From: Desulfovibrio sp.
Lineage (GTDB): Bacteria; Desulfobacterota; Desulfovibrionia; Desulfovibrionales; Desulfovibrionaceae
Direction: 5' to 3'
DNA length: 24,596 nt
Assembly (NCBI GenBank): GCA_031282465.1
Contig: JAITDR010000120.1
Coordinates: 1 to 24,596, forward strand
The notes under the pieces were generated by a model. That model ran no database searches. It saw only the letters and a program-made list of their open reading frames with translations, and was not told the DNA's origin. The translations under genes were made by a program, and so were the position numbers. Shown here one piece after another: positions 8,066 to 16,543 of the stretch (the stretch's first letter is position 1; each line of letters opens with the position of its first letter).

Positions 8066-8755
8066 ATGCTGACACTCACAGACGTTCATGCCTATTACGG
8101 GAAAAGCCGTATTCTTGAAGGGGTGTCGCTTACCGTCGGCCGGGGGGAACTGGTCAGCCTGCTGGGGCGCAACGGCGCCGGCAAGACCACCACGTTGCGC
8201 TCCATTGTCGGTGTGCTCCGTCCCGCATCCGGTTCCGTGACCTTTGAGGGACGGGAACTTGTCGGGCTGGAAATTTACGAGACGGCCCGGGCGGGCATCT
8301 CATTGGTGCCGGAGCACCGCGGTATTTTCAGTATGCTGAGCGTTGAGGAAAACCTCGCCATTGCCGCGCGTCCCGGCGACTGGACGCTGAAAAAAATCTA
8401 CGGGCTTTTCCCCGTGCTTTACGAGCGGCGCAACAACAGCGGCGGGGCACTCTCCGGCGGCGAACAGCAGATGCTGTCCATAGCCCGCGGGCTCCTGACC
8501 AACCCGAAAATGCTCCTTCTCGACGAGCCGACGGAAGGACTGGCTCCGGTTATTGTGGACGACATCGTCAAGGTGCTCGTCGCCGTCAGGCAGACGGGGA
8601 TAGCCGTGCTGCTCGTCGAGCAGAATCTGCTCATCTGCGAAAAACTGGCGGACAGGCACTATGTGCTTGAGGAAGGACGCATCGTATACTCCGGAAGCGC
8701 TGAAGACTTCGCCCGTGACCGTAACAACGTTCGGGACCGCTATCTGGCGGTATGA
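8066..8755 (+). CDS. livF: Branched-chain amino acid/amide ABC transporter ATPase (LivF type)
   Basis: The 229-residue protein has Walker A GRNGAGKTT (34-42), the LivF hallmark VPEHRGIF (81-88), signature LSGGEQQ (129-135), Walker B MLLLDEP (149-155) and the H-loop position occupied by Gln in LLVEQN, as is usual in LivF. It is the partner of the preceding ATPase. A GGGAG site lies ten bases before ATG 8066. Its stop lies against the amidase reading frame, which places the hydrolase in the same transcript. Confidence 0.92.
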   Translation: MLTLTDVHAYYGKSRILEGVSLTVGRGELVSLLGRNGAGKTTTLRSIVGVLRPASGSVTFEGRELVGLEIYETARAGISLVPEHRGIFSMLSVEENLAIAARPGDWTLKKIYGLFPVLYERRNNSGGALSGGEQQMLSIARGLLTNPKMLLLDEPTEGLAPVIVDDIVKVLVAVRQTGIAVLLVEQNLLICEKLADRHYVLEEGRIVYSGSAEDFARDRNNVRDRYLAV

Positions 8756-8772
8756 AAGAAATGAGGACACCT

Positions 8773-10233
8773 ATGACCGACAAGACGGATCCGGGCGAGA
8801 TGACCGCCTTGGAACTGGGGGAACTGTTCCGTTCCCGCAAACTTTCCCCTGTGGAGGCCGCTGAGGCGGCCCTGAAGCGCATTGCCGGGTTCAACGCCGA
8901 GGTCAATGCCTATTGTTTTGTCGACGAATCCGGCGCTCTGGAGGCCGCGCGCAAGTCCGAAGCCCGATTCGCGGCCGGGCTCCCGCTCGGCCCTGCGGAC
9001 GGCATCCCTTCGTCCATCAAGGACCTGACCTACGCTGCGGGAATGCCGACGCGCAAAGGTTCCCTTACCGTTGATCCGGAGCGCAATCCCGCTGTGGACG
9101 CCCCGTTCGCGCAACGCATGCGCGAGGCGGGCGCGGTATTGCTCGGCAAAACTACGACCCCGGAATTCGGCTGGAAAGGCGTGACGGACAGCCCCGTATA
9201 CGGCATTACCCGCAACCCCTGGAACCCGGAACGCACCTCCGGCGGCTCATCCGGCGGCGCTGCCGTTGCCGCCGCCCTCAACATGGGCGTCCTGCACCAG
9301 GGATCCGATGCGGGCGGCTCCATACGCATCCCGGCGGGCTTTTGCGGCGTGTTCGGAATGAAGCCGAGTTTCGGCCGTATACCGCAGTGGCCGCCCAGTG
9401 CCATGACCACCTTGTCCCACTTGGGGACGCTGACGCGTACGGTTGACGATACCGCCCTCTTTCTGAATACCGTCGCCCGCGACGACCCGCGCGACTTTTA
9501 CCGCGGCGGCGATTTTCCCGTCGACTGGCGGGCGGCGCTCGGCCTGCCGCTCAAGGGCCTGAGGATAGCCTATAGCCGAACCTTGGGCTACGCCTCGCCC
9601 GCGCCCGACGTGCTTGCGGCTGTCGACAGAGCGGCGGCGGCGGCGGCCGGCTTGGGCGCCTGCGTGGAAGAGGCCGATCCCGCTTTTGCCGACCCGATGG
9701 AGGCTTTCAATACTTTGTGGTTTGCGGGGGCGGCCTCGATTCTGGACGGTATTCCGTCAGCGCGGCGCGGGAACATGGATCCCGGTCTGCTTGCCGTTGC
9801 CCGTGAAGGTACGAAAGTTTCCGCAGTCGCCTACATAAAGGCCTCGGCGGTGCGGGCGGCGCTCTCGGAGCGTATGGCCGCCTTTCATGAGAAATACGAT
9901 GTTCTGCTCACCCCGTCCCTGCCGCTCACGGCCTTTGCGGCCGGGCGCAACCGTCCTGACGGCGACCCGAACGGCAACTGGGTTCACTGGACGCCCTACA
10001 CCTATCCCTTCAACATGACTCAACAGCCGGCGGCGTCCCTGCCCTGCGGTTTCGGCGCGGACGGATTGCCCGTCGGGCTTGCGATTGTTGCCGCCAAGTA
10101 TGAGGATATGCTCGTCATGCGCGTGGCCCGCGCCTTGGAACAGTCGCTGCGACCGCGTTTTCCCGCCGGGGTCGGCGAGGCCGCATCGACGGGTCCGGCG
10201 ACGGGTGCAACGGCGGGTGCAACAACGGCTTGA
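8773..10233 (+). CDS. Amidase-signature family hydrolase
   Basis: ATG 8773 (MTDKTDPGEMTALELGEL) has an AGGA site five bases upstream. In-frame ATGs at 8752 (overlapping the livF-type stop) and 8761 are alternatives. The 486-residue protein shows the complete Ser-cisSer-Lys machinery of the amidase-signature family: Lys83 in SIKDL, the serine pair in TSGGSSGG (159-160) and the nucleophile Ser183 in GSDAGGSIRIPAG. It should cleave a C-N amide bond to give a carboxylic acid plus ammonia or an amine. The length and lone position, with no GatB or GatC beside it, argue against the tRNA amidotransferase subunit GatA. Substrate is not determined. The C-terminus ends in a Gly/Ala/Thr repeat (TGATAGATTA) probably irrelevant to catalysis. 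No signal peptide is seen, so the amide would be hydrolysed in the cytoplasm after import. Confidence 0.9.
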   Translation: MTDKTDPGEMTALELGELFRSRKLSPVEAAEAALKRIAGFNAEVNAYCFVDESGALEAARKSEARFAAGLPLGPADGIPSSIKDLTYAAGMPTRKGSLTVDPERNPAVDAPFAQRMREAGAVLLGKTTTPEFGWKGVTDSPVYGITRNPWNPERTSGGSSGGAAVAAALNMGVLHQGSDAGGSIRIPAGFCGVFGMKPSFGRIPQWPPSAMTTLSHLGTLTRTVDDTALFLNTVARDDPRDFYRGGDFPVDWRAALGLPLKGLRIAYSRTLGYASPAPDVLAAVDRAAAAAAGLGACVEEADPAFADPMEAFNTLWFAGAASILDGIPSARRGNMDPGLLAVAREGTKVSAVAYIKASAVRAALSERMAAFHEKYDVLLTPSLPLTAFAAGRNRPDGDPNGNWVHWTPYTYPFNMTQQPAASLPCGFGADGLPVGLAIVAAKYEDMLVMRVARALEQSLRPRFPAGVGEAASTGPATGATAGATTA

Positions 10234-10266
10234 AAATTCCGCGGCGATGGGGCAGTCTGCCGGACC

Positions 10267-10286
10267 TGCGCAGTTGCGCATTTTTT
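10267..10286 (+). terminator. Small hairpin with T6 between amidase and aminotransferase genes (possible attenuator)
   Basis: TGCGCA, two bases, TGCGCA, then six T residues (10281-10286), eight bases before the AGGAGG ribosome site of the next gene. The stem is short, so at most a partial terminator or RNA-processing point is expected. Confidence 0.3.
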
Positions 10287-10307
10287 CCCACACAGGAGGA
10301 GACGATA

Positions 10308-11633
10308 ATGTCGGAAGCATCCATCAAGGCCGCGCACACGGCCTACAACCTGCAATCATGGTCGAAACAGCGCGGGCTCAATCCCATAGTCGTCGACAGG
10401 GCGGACGGCATTTATCTGTGGGATCCTTCGGGCAAGCGGTACACGGACATGTCGAGCCAGCTCGTGAACATGAACCTGGGTCACGGGAACCGGGCGATTA
10501 TCGACGCAATCAGGGCGCAGGCCGAGATTTGTTGTTATATCGCGCCGTCATACGGCAATGAGGCGCGCGGCGAACTGGCCCGGATGCTGGTCGAACTGTT
10601 GCCCGATAATTTCGGCAAGATATTTTTCACCAACGCCGGCGCCGATGCCAACGAAAACGCCGTCAAGATGGCGAAAATGTTCACCGGCAGACACAAGGTC
10701 TTTTCCCGCTACCGCAGCTACCACGGCTCCAGCTTCGGCGCAGGCAACCTGACCGGCGAGCCGCGTCGTTACCCGCTGGAACCAGGTATCCCGGGATTCG
10801 TGAAATTTTTCGACCCGTATATTTATCGGGAAAAACTCACCTTCGTTTCGGAACAGGAAGCCTCCCGCTATTATGTGGACAAGCTGCGCGAGCAGGTGGT
10901 TTACGAAAATCCCGATGCCGTCGCGGCCGTAGTGCTGGAAACCGTCACCGGGTCCAACGGCGTCATTGTACCGCCCGAAGGCTATCTGGCGGGAGTGCGC
11001 GCTATCTGCGACGAGTTCGGCATCATGCTGATCTGCGACGAGGTCATGGCCGGTTTCGGCAGGACGGGAACCATGTTCGCTTTTGAGCACTACGGCATCA
11101 AGCCGGACATGGTGGTGTTCGCGAAAGGCGTTACCTGCGGTTACGTGCAGCTCGGAGGCGTCGCCGTGTCCAAAGCCGTTGCGGCGCATTTCGACGACAA
11201 TTTTCTGTCCTGCGGTCTGACGTACAGCGGCCATCCCCTGGCGTGCGCCGCAGGCATCGCCTGCGTAACGTATTACAAGGAACACGATATTTTGGGCAAT
11301 GTCAGGGCGCGCGGGGCGGAACTGGCCGCGATCCTGGCTTCCCTGAAGAAAAAGCATCCCTGTGTGGGCGACGTGCGCTGCATAGGGCTGTTTTCCGCGC
11401 TGGAACTGGTCAAGAGCAAAACGACCAAAGAGCCCTTGGTGTCCTACGGCAAAGATCCCGGAGGCGTGATGAAAGGCATTGTCGGCGAACTCGCAGCGCG
11501 AGGCTTTATGACCTACAGCCATGAGAACATGGTCCTTGTCGCGCCCCCGCTGATCATCACCGCGGAACAGCTCGCCGAAGCGATGCGCACCATGGACGAA
11601 GTGCTTTCTCTGGTGGACAAACAATTCATCTAA
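10308..11633 (+). CDS. Class III PLP-dependent aminotransferase (omega-amino acid or taurine-pyruvate type)
   Basis: ATG 10308 follows AGGAGG at eight bases. The 441-residue protein matches class III (fold type I) transaminases: TNAGADANENAVKMA for phosphate binding (about 108-123), the CDEVMAGFGRTG motif with Asp244 contacting the pyridine nitrogen, Lys273 in FAKGVTCGYVQLGG as the Schiff-base lysine, and TYSGHPLACAA near 324. The family moves an amino group from an omega-amino compound to pyruvate or 2-oxoglutarate. The overall pattern resembles enzymes annotated as taurine-pyruvate aminotransferase, but beta-alanine, GABA or other amines are equally allowed by sequence. Followed 43 bases later by an alcohol dehydrogenase that could reduce the aldehyde it produces. 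Confidence 0.88.
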   Translation: MSEASIKAAHTAYNLQSWSKQRGLNPIVVDRADGIYLWDPSGKRYTDMSSQLVNMNLGHGNRAIIDAIRAQAEICCYIAPSYGNEARGELARMLVELLPDNFGKIFFTNAGADANENAVKMAKMFTGRHKVFSRYRSYHGSSFGAGNLTGEPRRYPLEPGIPGFVKFFDPYIYREKLTFVSEQEASRYYVDKLREQVVYENPDAVAAVVLETVTGSNGVIVPPEGYLAGVRAICDEFGIMLICDEVMAGFGRTGTMFAFEHYGIKPDMVVFAKGVTCGYVQLGGVAVSKAVAAHFDDNFLSCGLTYSGHPLACAAGIACVTYYKEHDILGNVRARGAELAAILASLKKKHPCVGDVRCIGLFSALELVKSKTTKEPLVSYGKDPGGVMKGIVGELAARGFMTYSHENMVLVAPPLIITAEQLAEAMRTMDEVLSLVDKQFI

Positions 11634-11676
11634 AGGACAAACAAGCAGTTCCGAGGGTAGAGAAGAGGTACGACTC

Positions 11677-12780
11677 ATGAAATTCCAATACTTCATGCCG
11701 ACGCGGATATTCAGCGGCGAACGCTGTCTTGCGGAGCACGGCGCGGCGCTCAAGCAGTTGGGGACAAAGGCACTGATCGTGACCGGAACGTATTCGGCCA
11801 AGGCCAACGGTTCGTTGGATGATGCGGTGAAAGCTCTGGCCGTCAACGGTCAGGCCTATTGCGTTTACGACAAGGTGATGAGCAATCCCACCATCGCCTG
11901 CGCGTATGAGGGAGCATCCGAAGCCGTGTCCAACGGTTGCGACTTTGTGCTGGCCATCGGCGGCGGCTCGCCCATGGACGCGGGCAAGGCCGTGGCTTTG
12001 CTGGCGGCGCAGGAGAAGCCGGTGCCGCCGGCCGAGATTTTCTCCGCGTCCTATGCGCGCGCCTTGCCCGTGGCCGCCGTTCCGACCACGGCCGGTACCG
12101 GCTCGGAGGTAACGCAGTACGCGATCCTGACCAACGATGCCGCGGAAAGCAAGACTTCCGTTGCCACACCGTTGCTGTTCCCGCGCGTTGCCTTTCTGGA
12201 TGCGGCCTACATGCGCGGCCTGTCGCAAAGCGTGACCGTAAACACGGCCGTCGATGCGCTTTCCCACGCCGTGGAAGGGATGCTTTCCGTGCGGGCCTCG
12301 TCTGTAAGCGATGCCCTTGCCGAGCAGAGCATTGCGTTGATTGCGTCCTGCATTGCCGCGCCGGGCTTGAGTGATCCCGACGACGAGGCGCGTCGGAAGC
12401 TGCTCACGGCATCGACCCTTGCCGGGATGGTGATAGCCAACACGGGCACGACGGCCGTGCATGCCTTGGGCTATTCGCTCACCTATTACAAGAACATAGA
12501 CCACGGCAGGGCGAACGGACTTTTGCTGGCGCGATTTCTGGCCTTTATCGAGCGCACGAAGCGGGAACGCATTGCGAAAATCCTCGCCTGCATGCGTTTG
12601 AAAACCGTTGACGACTTTGAGCGCCTGCTGGACGGCCTTTTGGGTAAACGGGAAACGCTTTCCGCTGCCGAGATTGAGCATTACGCGGAAAAAGCGGCCA
12701 AGGCGGCCAATATCGCCAACTGCGTAGTTCGCCCTGAAAAACGCGACCTTTCGGAAGTTCTGCAAGGTTCGCTGGGCTGA
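11677..12780 (+). CDS. Iron-containing (group III) alcohol dehydrogenase
   Basis: ATG 11677 has AGAGG eight bases upstream. The 367-residue protein has the NAD-binding GGGSPMDAGKA (95-105), TTAGTGSEVTQYA (138-149) and the full set of metal ligands Asp193 and His197 (DALSHA), His262 and His276. It should interconvert an aldehyde and an alcohol with NAD(H), in the cytoplasm. Being last in an operon that contains an amidase and an omega-aminotransferase, its probable substrate is the aldehyde made by transamination. SarD-type sulfoacetaldehyde reductase of taurine-using Bilophila belongs to this superfamily and is one candidate, but the sequence alone does not fix the substrate. Confidence 0.9.
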   Translation: MKFQYFMPTRIFSGERCLAEHGAALKQLGTKALIVTGTYSAKANGSLDDAVKALAVNGQAYCVYDKVMSNPTIACAYEGASEAVSNGCDFVLAIGGGSPMDAGKAVALLAAQEKPVPPAEIFSASYARALPVAAVPTTAGTGSEVTQYAILTNDAAESKTSVATPLLFPRVAFLDAAYMRGLSQSVTVNTAVDALSHAVEGMLSVRASSVSDALAEQSIALIASCIAAPGLSDPDDEARRKLLTASTLAGMVIANTGTTAVHALGYSLTYYKNIDHGRANGLLLARFLAFIERTKRERIAKILACMRLKTVDDFERLLDGLLGKRETLSAAEIEHYAEKAAKAANIANCVVRPEKRDLSEVLQGSLG

Positions 12781-12800
12781 CGTCCCGCACCGACGGGCCG

Positions 12801-12868
12801 AATTTCGTAAGCGTACAATAAATTCCGCCTCGACAAGGTGGGGTTTATTGTACGCTTACGAAATTTTT
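12801..12868 (+). terminator. Long perfect inverted repeat with T-tract ending the amide operon
   Basis: A 22-base left arm (12801-12822, beginning AATTTCGTAAGCG) is perfectly complementary to 12844-12865. The 21-base loop can itself pair (CCGCCT with AGGTGG). A run of T residues follows (12864-12868). It stands 20 bases after the dehydrogenase stop and should end that transcript. The stem is longer and more AT-rich than a normal intrinsic terminator. Confidence 0.75.
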
Positions 12869-13018
12869 CTGTGCCGGCCCGGTATCTCGGCGCCGCCGGG
12901 GCGGACCCGCGCAGGCGACGAGGCGCGGCACGACCTCCGCGCAGGGCTTGCCTCGCATGTCCCGGACAAGGTAGATAGACGCCGTGGCGCGAACATTTTT
13001 ACCTGAAAGGATCGGAGC

Positions 13019-14770
13019 ATGACAGTCAAACAGGTCGCGGAGTTTCTGAATGATCTGCAGCTCGGCAACAAAGAGAGTCTGGGCTCGCTTCGGCATCTGG
13101 CCTTAGCCGCAGGCGAAAACGTGTACAACGCCGCGAAAAACTCCACTAAAGACAAAGTTATTTCCATTTTGGCCGCATATTACTGCGCTCCGAACAGATT
13201 TGAGCAACTGTGGGCCGGCTTGAACGATGCCGAGCGCAGAATCATCTCGCTGCACGTCTGGGGGGACGGCTCCGAGCCTGTGCGTTACGCTGATGAGGTC
13301 GCCGAGGAATTCGCCATCGCCGGGAGGCGGGAAGGATTCTATTATCTATACACAAGAAACGGACTGGACAGATTCAAGGAAAGGTATGCCGAAAAAAATT
13401 CAAAGCTGTGGCTGCTTTTCCCCAAAAGTAAGGATAATCTGCTGTTTCTCGGTGATTTATACGATGCCGTCGGTGAGATGGAACGCGTGTACACAAAGGG
13501 TTCAGACACACTTGTGTTTTTGACGCGTGAAAACAGGTTATCTGAATTCGGAACCATTGTCAGATTTTGCAATTCGAACAAAGTGAGCGTTACGAAAAGT
13601 GGAAGTTTCAGCAAATCGTCCGCATTGAAATTGTGGAATTTCTGTGGTTATGAGGAATACACGGCCGACATAAACGTGAAGCCTGAGGATATCAGAACAA
13701 CACAGGGTTTGTTGGTGACGTTCCCCTTGACTGTGCTTTGCACGATCAGCGGATTACTCGCAGTCACGGAAGGAGGATGCGTTCCCGGAGGAAAAGCGGT
13801 TTCCTTCCTCAGCCTGCCGCATGAGCAGCTTGTGAAAAAGCTGTTCGACGCGTATATAAAGAGCAAAAACTTTGACGAAATTTCGATAATGACGGGTATT
13901 AAAGCAAAGCGGGGGCATCACACGTTTGAGGCGCGGCAAAATCTCGTCGAAGAACTGAAATATTGTCCGATTGGGCAACCCGTATACACACATGAATTTG
14001 AGCGATTTTTGCGTATCGACAACTACACATTCGCAAGAAAAAGCGAAAGCCATGTTGTCGGAACCGGAAACGGTTCCTACGGTTATGCAGCTGAGTGGGA
14101 GGAATACGAACATCCGCTGATCCACATCATTCTGTCGTTTTTCGGTGCGCTCGGGATTCTGGACATCGCCTGGGGAGAGAATTCGGACGATTACGGCGAC
14201 AGAGGACGGCGGATTCCAATCGCATTCAGAATAAACCCGCTCGGCGCTTATGTGCTGGGTTCGTCCGACCTGTATGTTGCGCCGGCCGCGCCCAAAACGA
14301 AAATCAAAGGCGGGTTTACGGTGCTGCCTGATTACACGATTGTTGTTCCCGACAGCGAGGACAGGCTTAAGCATGAAATATACTTCGAAAAGCTGTTCAC
14401 CAAAGTGTCGACAACCGACGAAGCCGCGATTTACAAGCTTGATTTTGGAACGATAGTTCGCGCCGTCGACAGCGGCGTAAGTATCGCCGACTTGCGTAAC
14501 TATCTGTTCGCTTCGGACAGGACGATGCCGGAAAATGTCGTCCGCGCTCTGGACGATTGGGAGAAACAAGCAGGCCGCATCCGACTTAGACAGGTAACTA
14601 TACTTGAATGCGACGAAGCCGCGTTGCTTGAAGAAGTGATTCACTACAGGAGAATGAGCGGATTTATCAAAGAGAAAATCCTCGCCGCTGTTGTTGTTGA
14701 CGGTAATACGACGAAAGAAATCAAGAAAATTATTGAGAAAAATAAGAGGTTCTGCAGGGATGTCCTCTGA
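13019..14770 (+). CDS. XPB-associated protein with Helicase_C_3-like C-terminal domain
   Basis: ATG 13019 has AAGGA seven bases upstream. The 583-residue protein has no Walker motifs. Residues about 428-540 (GGFTVLPDYTIVVPD, EAAIYKLDFGTIVRAVDSG, RTMPENVVRALDDWEKQAGRIRL) match the Helicase_C_3/XPB N-terminal-like domain. The N-terminal ~400 residues are helical, with likely winged-helix segments, and I do not recognise them further. It overlaps the helicase gene by 11 bases, so the two products are probably made in fixed ratio and act together. Similar protein pairs accompany bacterial XPB in actinobacteria. Two sampled 60-base lines (13381 and 13501) are only about 38-40% GC against about 72% at 12001, so the gene looks imported from a lower-GC genome. 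Confidence 0.75.
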   Translation: MTVKQVAEFLNDLQLGNKESLGSLRHLALAAGENVYNAAKNSTKDKVISILAAYYCAPNRFEQLWAGLNDAERRIISLHVWGDGSEPVRYADEVAEEFAIAGRREGFYYLYTRNGLDRFKERYAEKNSKLWLLFPKSKDNLLFLGDLYDAVGEMERVYTKGSDTLVFLTRENRLSEFGTIVRFCNSNKVSVTKSGSFSKSSALKLWNFCGYEEYTADINVKPEDIRTTQGLLVTFPLTVLCTISGLLAVTEGGCVPGGKAVSFLSLPHEQLVKKLFDAYIKSKNFDEISIMTGIKAKRGHHTFEARQNLVEELKYCPIGQPVYTHEFERFLRIDNYTFARKSESHVVGTGNGSYGYAAEWEEYEHPLIHIILSFFGALGILDIAWGENSDDYGDRGRRIPIAFRINPLGAYVLGSSDLYVAPAAPKTKIKGGFTVLPDYTIVVPDSEDRLKHEIYFEKLFTKVSTTDEAAIYKLDFGTIVRAVDSGVSIADLRNYLFASDRTMPENVVRALDDWEKQAGRIRLRQVTILECDEAALLEEVIHYRRMSGFIKEKILAAVVVDGNTTKEIKKIIEKNKRFCRDVL

Positions 14771-16412
14771 GGCAAAGCAATCAGGATGCATTATAGTCCA
14801 GGGAGATTTGACAATACTGCTTGAAACTGATCACCCGTTATATGAGGAAGCGCGCGACGTATTACTGGGATTTGCCGAAATGGTGAAGAGTCCCGAGTAC
14901 ATTCACACATACAAACTGACGCAGTTGTCGCTGTGGAACGCGGCATCGGCGGGATTGTCGCCGGAGCGGGTCATAGAGGAACTTCGGCGCTTCTCCAAAT
15001 ACGAACCGCCCAAGATTGTGGTCAGCCGCATACTGGACTGGGGCAAGCGTTATGGTCGCGTGAAGCTGCTGATTGAAGACGGCAGGTTTATTCTTCGTTG
15101 TGACGACATGTATGTCGCCGCCGAGCTTGCAAACACCAAGGCGGTCGCCAAATACCTCATCAAGCGGCTTGACGCGGTTTCTTTTGAAGCGGATGCGGCA
15201 TACCGCGGGCATATCAAGCAAGCTTTGATACTTGCGGAATACCCCGCCGAAGACTTGGCCGGGTATCGCAAAGCCGCGCCCCTCGCCTTTGATCTGGTGA
15301 GTATCGCGCTGTCCGGGCAGCCGTTCGCGCTTCGCCCCTATCAATCGGAAGCGGCGGAGTTGTTCCACGCGAACGGCGAGGCGCACGGCGGCCACGGCGT
15401 CGTTGTGCTGCCGTGCGGCGCGGGCAAGACTATGGTCGGCATGGCGATAATGGCAAAACTGCAAACGGAAACGCTTGTACTCACCACCGCGATTACCGCC
15501 GCGCGACAATGGATTGCCGAATTGCTCGACAAAACCACACTCAGCCGCGGCCAAATCGGAGAGTACAGCGGCGACAAAAAGGAAATCAGGCCCATCACAA
15601 TCTCAACCTACCAAATCCTTGCGGCGTCCGAAAAGCACCGCGAATTGATCAACAGCCGCGAATGGGGGTTGATCGTGTACGACGAGGTTCACACTCTGCC
15701 CGCGCCGGTGTTTCGTATGACGGCGGAATTGCAGTCCAGGAGGAGGCTCGGGCTTACGGCGACGCTGATACGCGAGGACGGATTGCAAAATGACGTGTTT
15801 ACGCTGATCGGTCCGAAGCGGTGCGATGTCCCGTGGAAGGTTCTTGAAAAGAGCGGCTGGATCGCTAAAGCCGAGTGTTTTGAACTGCGCGTGCCGCTTG
15901 CGCAGAGCGCGCGCATGGACTACGCCGTTGCCGACAAGCGCGGGAAATTCCGCATAGCCGCTGAAAATCCGAACAAACTCCCGGCATTGCAGAGACTGTT
16001 GAAAGAACACGCCGGGCGGCACATTCTGGTTATCGGCCTGTATATCAGCCAGCTCACAGAGATAGCGGAACTGCTCAACGCGCCGCTGATCACGGGGAAA
16101 ACGAAAAACAGCGCGCGGGACGACCTGTATCGGCGGTTCAGGGACGGCGAGTTCCCGGTCATCATTGTGTCGAAAGTCGCCAATTACGCCATAGATTTAC
16201 CTGACGCGAACGTGGCGATAGAAACGAGCGGCACGTTCGGTTCACGGCAGGAGGAAGCGCAGCGGCTCGGGCGCATACTGCGGCCCAAACCCGGAGAAAA
16301 TCGCGCCTGGTTCTATACATTGGTCACGTCCGACACTGTGGAAGAGGGATTCGCGGCAAAAAGACAACTGTTTCTCGCTGAACAAGGGTATCCGTACAGT
16401 GTTGTCAATTGA
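14760..16412 (+). CDS. XPB-type superfamily 2 DNA helicase
   Basis: ATG 14760 overlaps the upstream stop (TGA 14768-14770), giving translational coupling. The 550-residue protein starts with a Helicase_C_3-like domain (IVQGDLTILLETDHPLYEEARD through YGRVKL). The helicase core follows: FALRPYQSEAAELF, Walker A LPCGAGKT (about 217-224), DEVH box near 307, GLTATLIREDG carrying the RED motif diagnostic of XPB, a thumb-like region, and motif VI QRLGRILRP near 500. Eukaryotic and archaeal XPB opens DNA in repair and transcription initiation. Bacterial members are poorly studied and probably serve DNA repair. No Bax1/XPF-like nuclease partner is encoded next door; the next gene is convergent queA. 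Confidence 0.88.
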   Translation: MSSEAKQSGCIIVQGDLTILLETDHPLYEEARDVLLGFAEMVKSPEYIHTYKLTQLSLWNAASAGLSPERVIEELRRFSKYEPPKIVVSRILDWGKRYGRVKLLIEDGRFILRCDDMYVAAELANTKAVAKYLIKRLDAVSFEADAAYRGHIKQALILAEYPAEDLAGYRKAAPLAFDLVSIALSGQPFALRPYQSEAAELFHANGEAHGGHGVVVLPCGAGKTMVGMAIMAKLQTETLVLTTAITAARQWIAELLDKTTLSRGQIGEYSGDKKEIRPITISTYQILAASEKHRELINSREWGLIVYDEVHTLPAPVFRMTAELQSRRRLGLTATLIREDGLQNDVFTLIGPKRCDVPWKVLEKSGWIAKAECFELRVPLAQSARMDYAVADKRGKFRIAAENPNKLPALQRLLKEHAGRHILVIGLYISQLTEIAELLNAPLITGKTKNSARDDLYRRFRDGEFPVIIVSKVANYAIDLPDANVAIETSGTFGSRQEEAQRLGRILRPKPGENRAWFYTLVTSDTVEEGFAAKRQLFLAEQGYPYSVVN

Positions 16413-16543
16413 CGAAAAAAGGTCGTCCGGAGCAAATCCTTCCCACAAGAAATTCGAAAGAATCAAAATTATAATCGCTGCCGGGCACACTGTGGACTTG
16501 AGCAAGAAAAAATTTTGCTATATCGGAATTTCCTTAATCGGCT

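Noticed and set aside
12980..13000. TGGCGCGAACATTTTT as a sigma-54 promoter before the XPB module
   Set aside because: The -12 GC is absent (TTTT in place of TTGC), so the essential element is missing.
16491..16530. Possible hairpin AGCAAGA-AAAAA-TTTTGCT as terminator between XPB and queA
   Set aside because: The stem is weak with a G-T pair and no T-tract follows on either strand.
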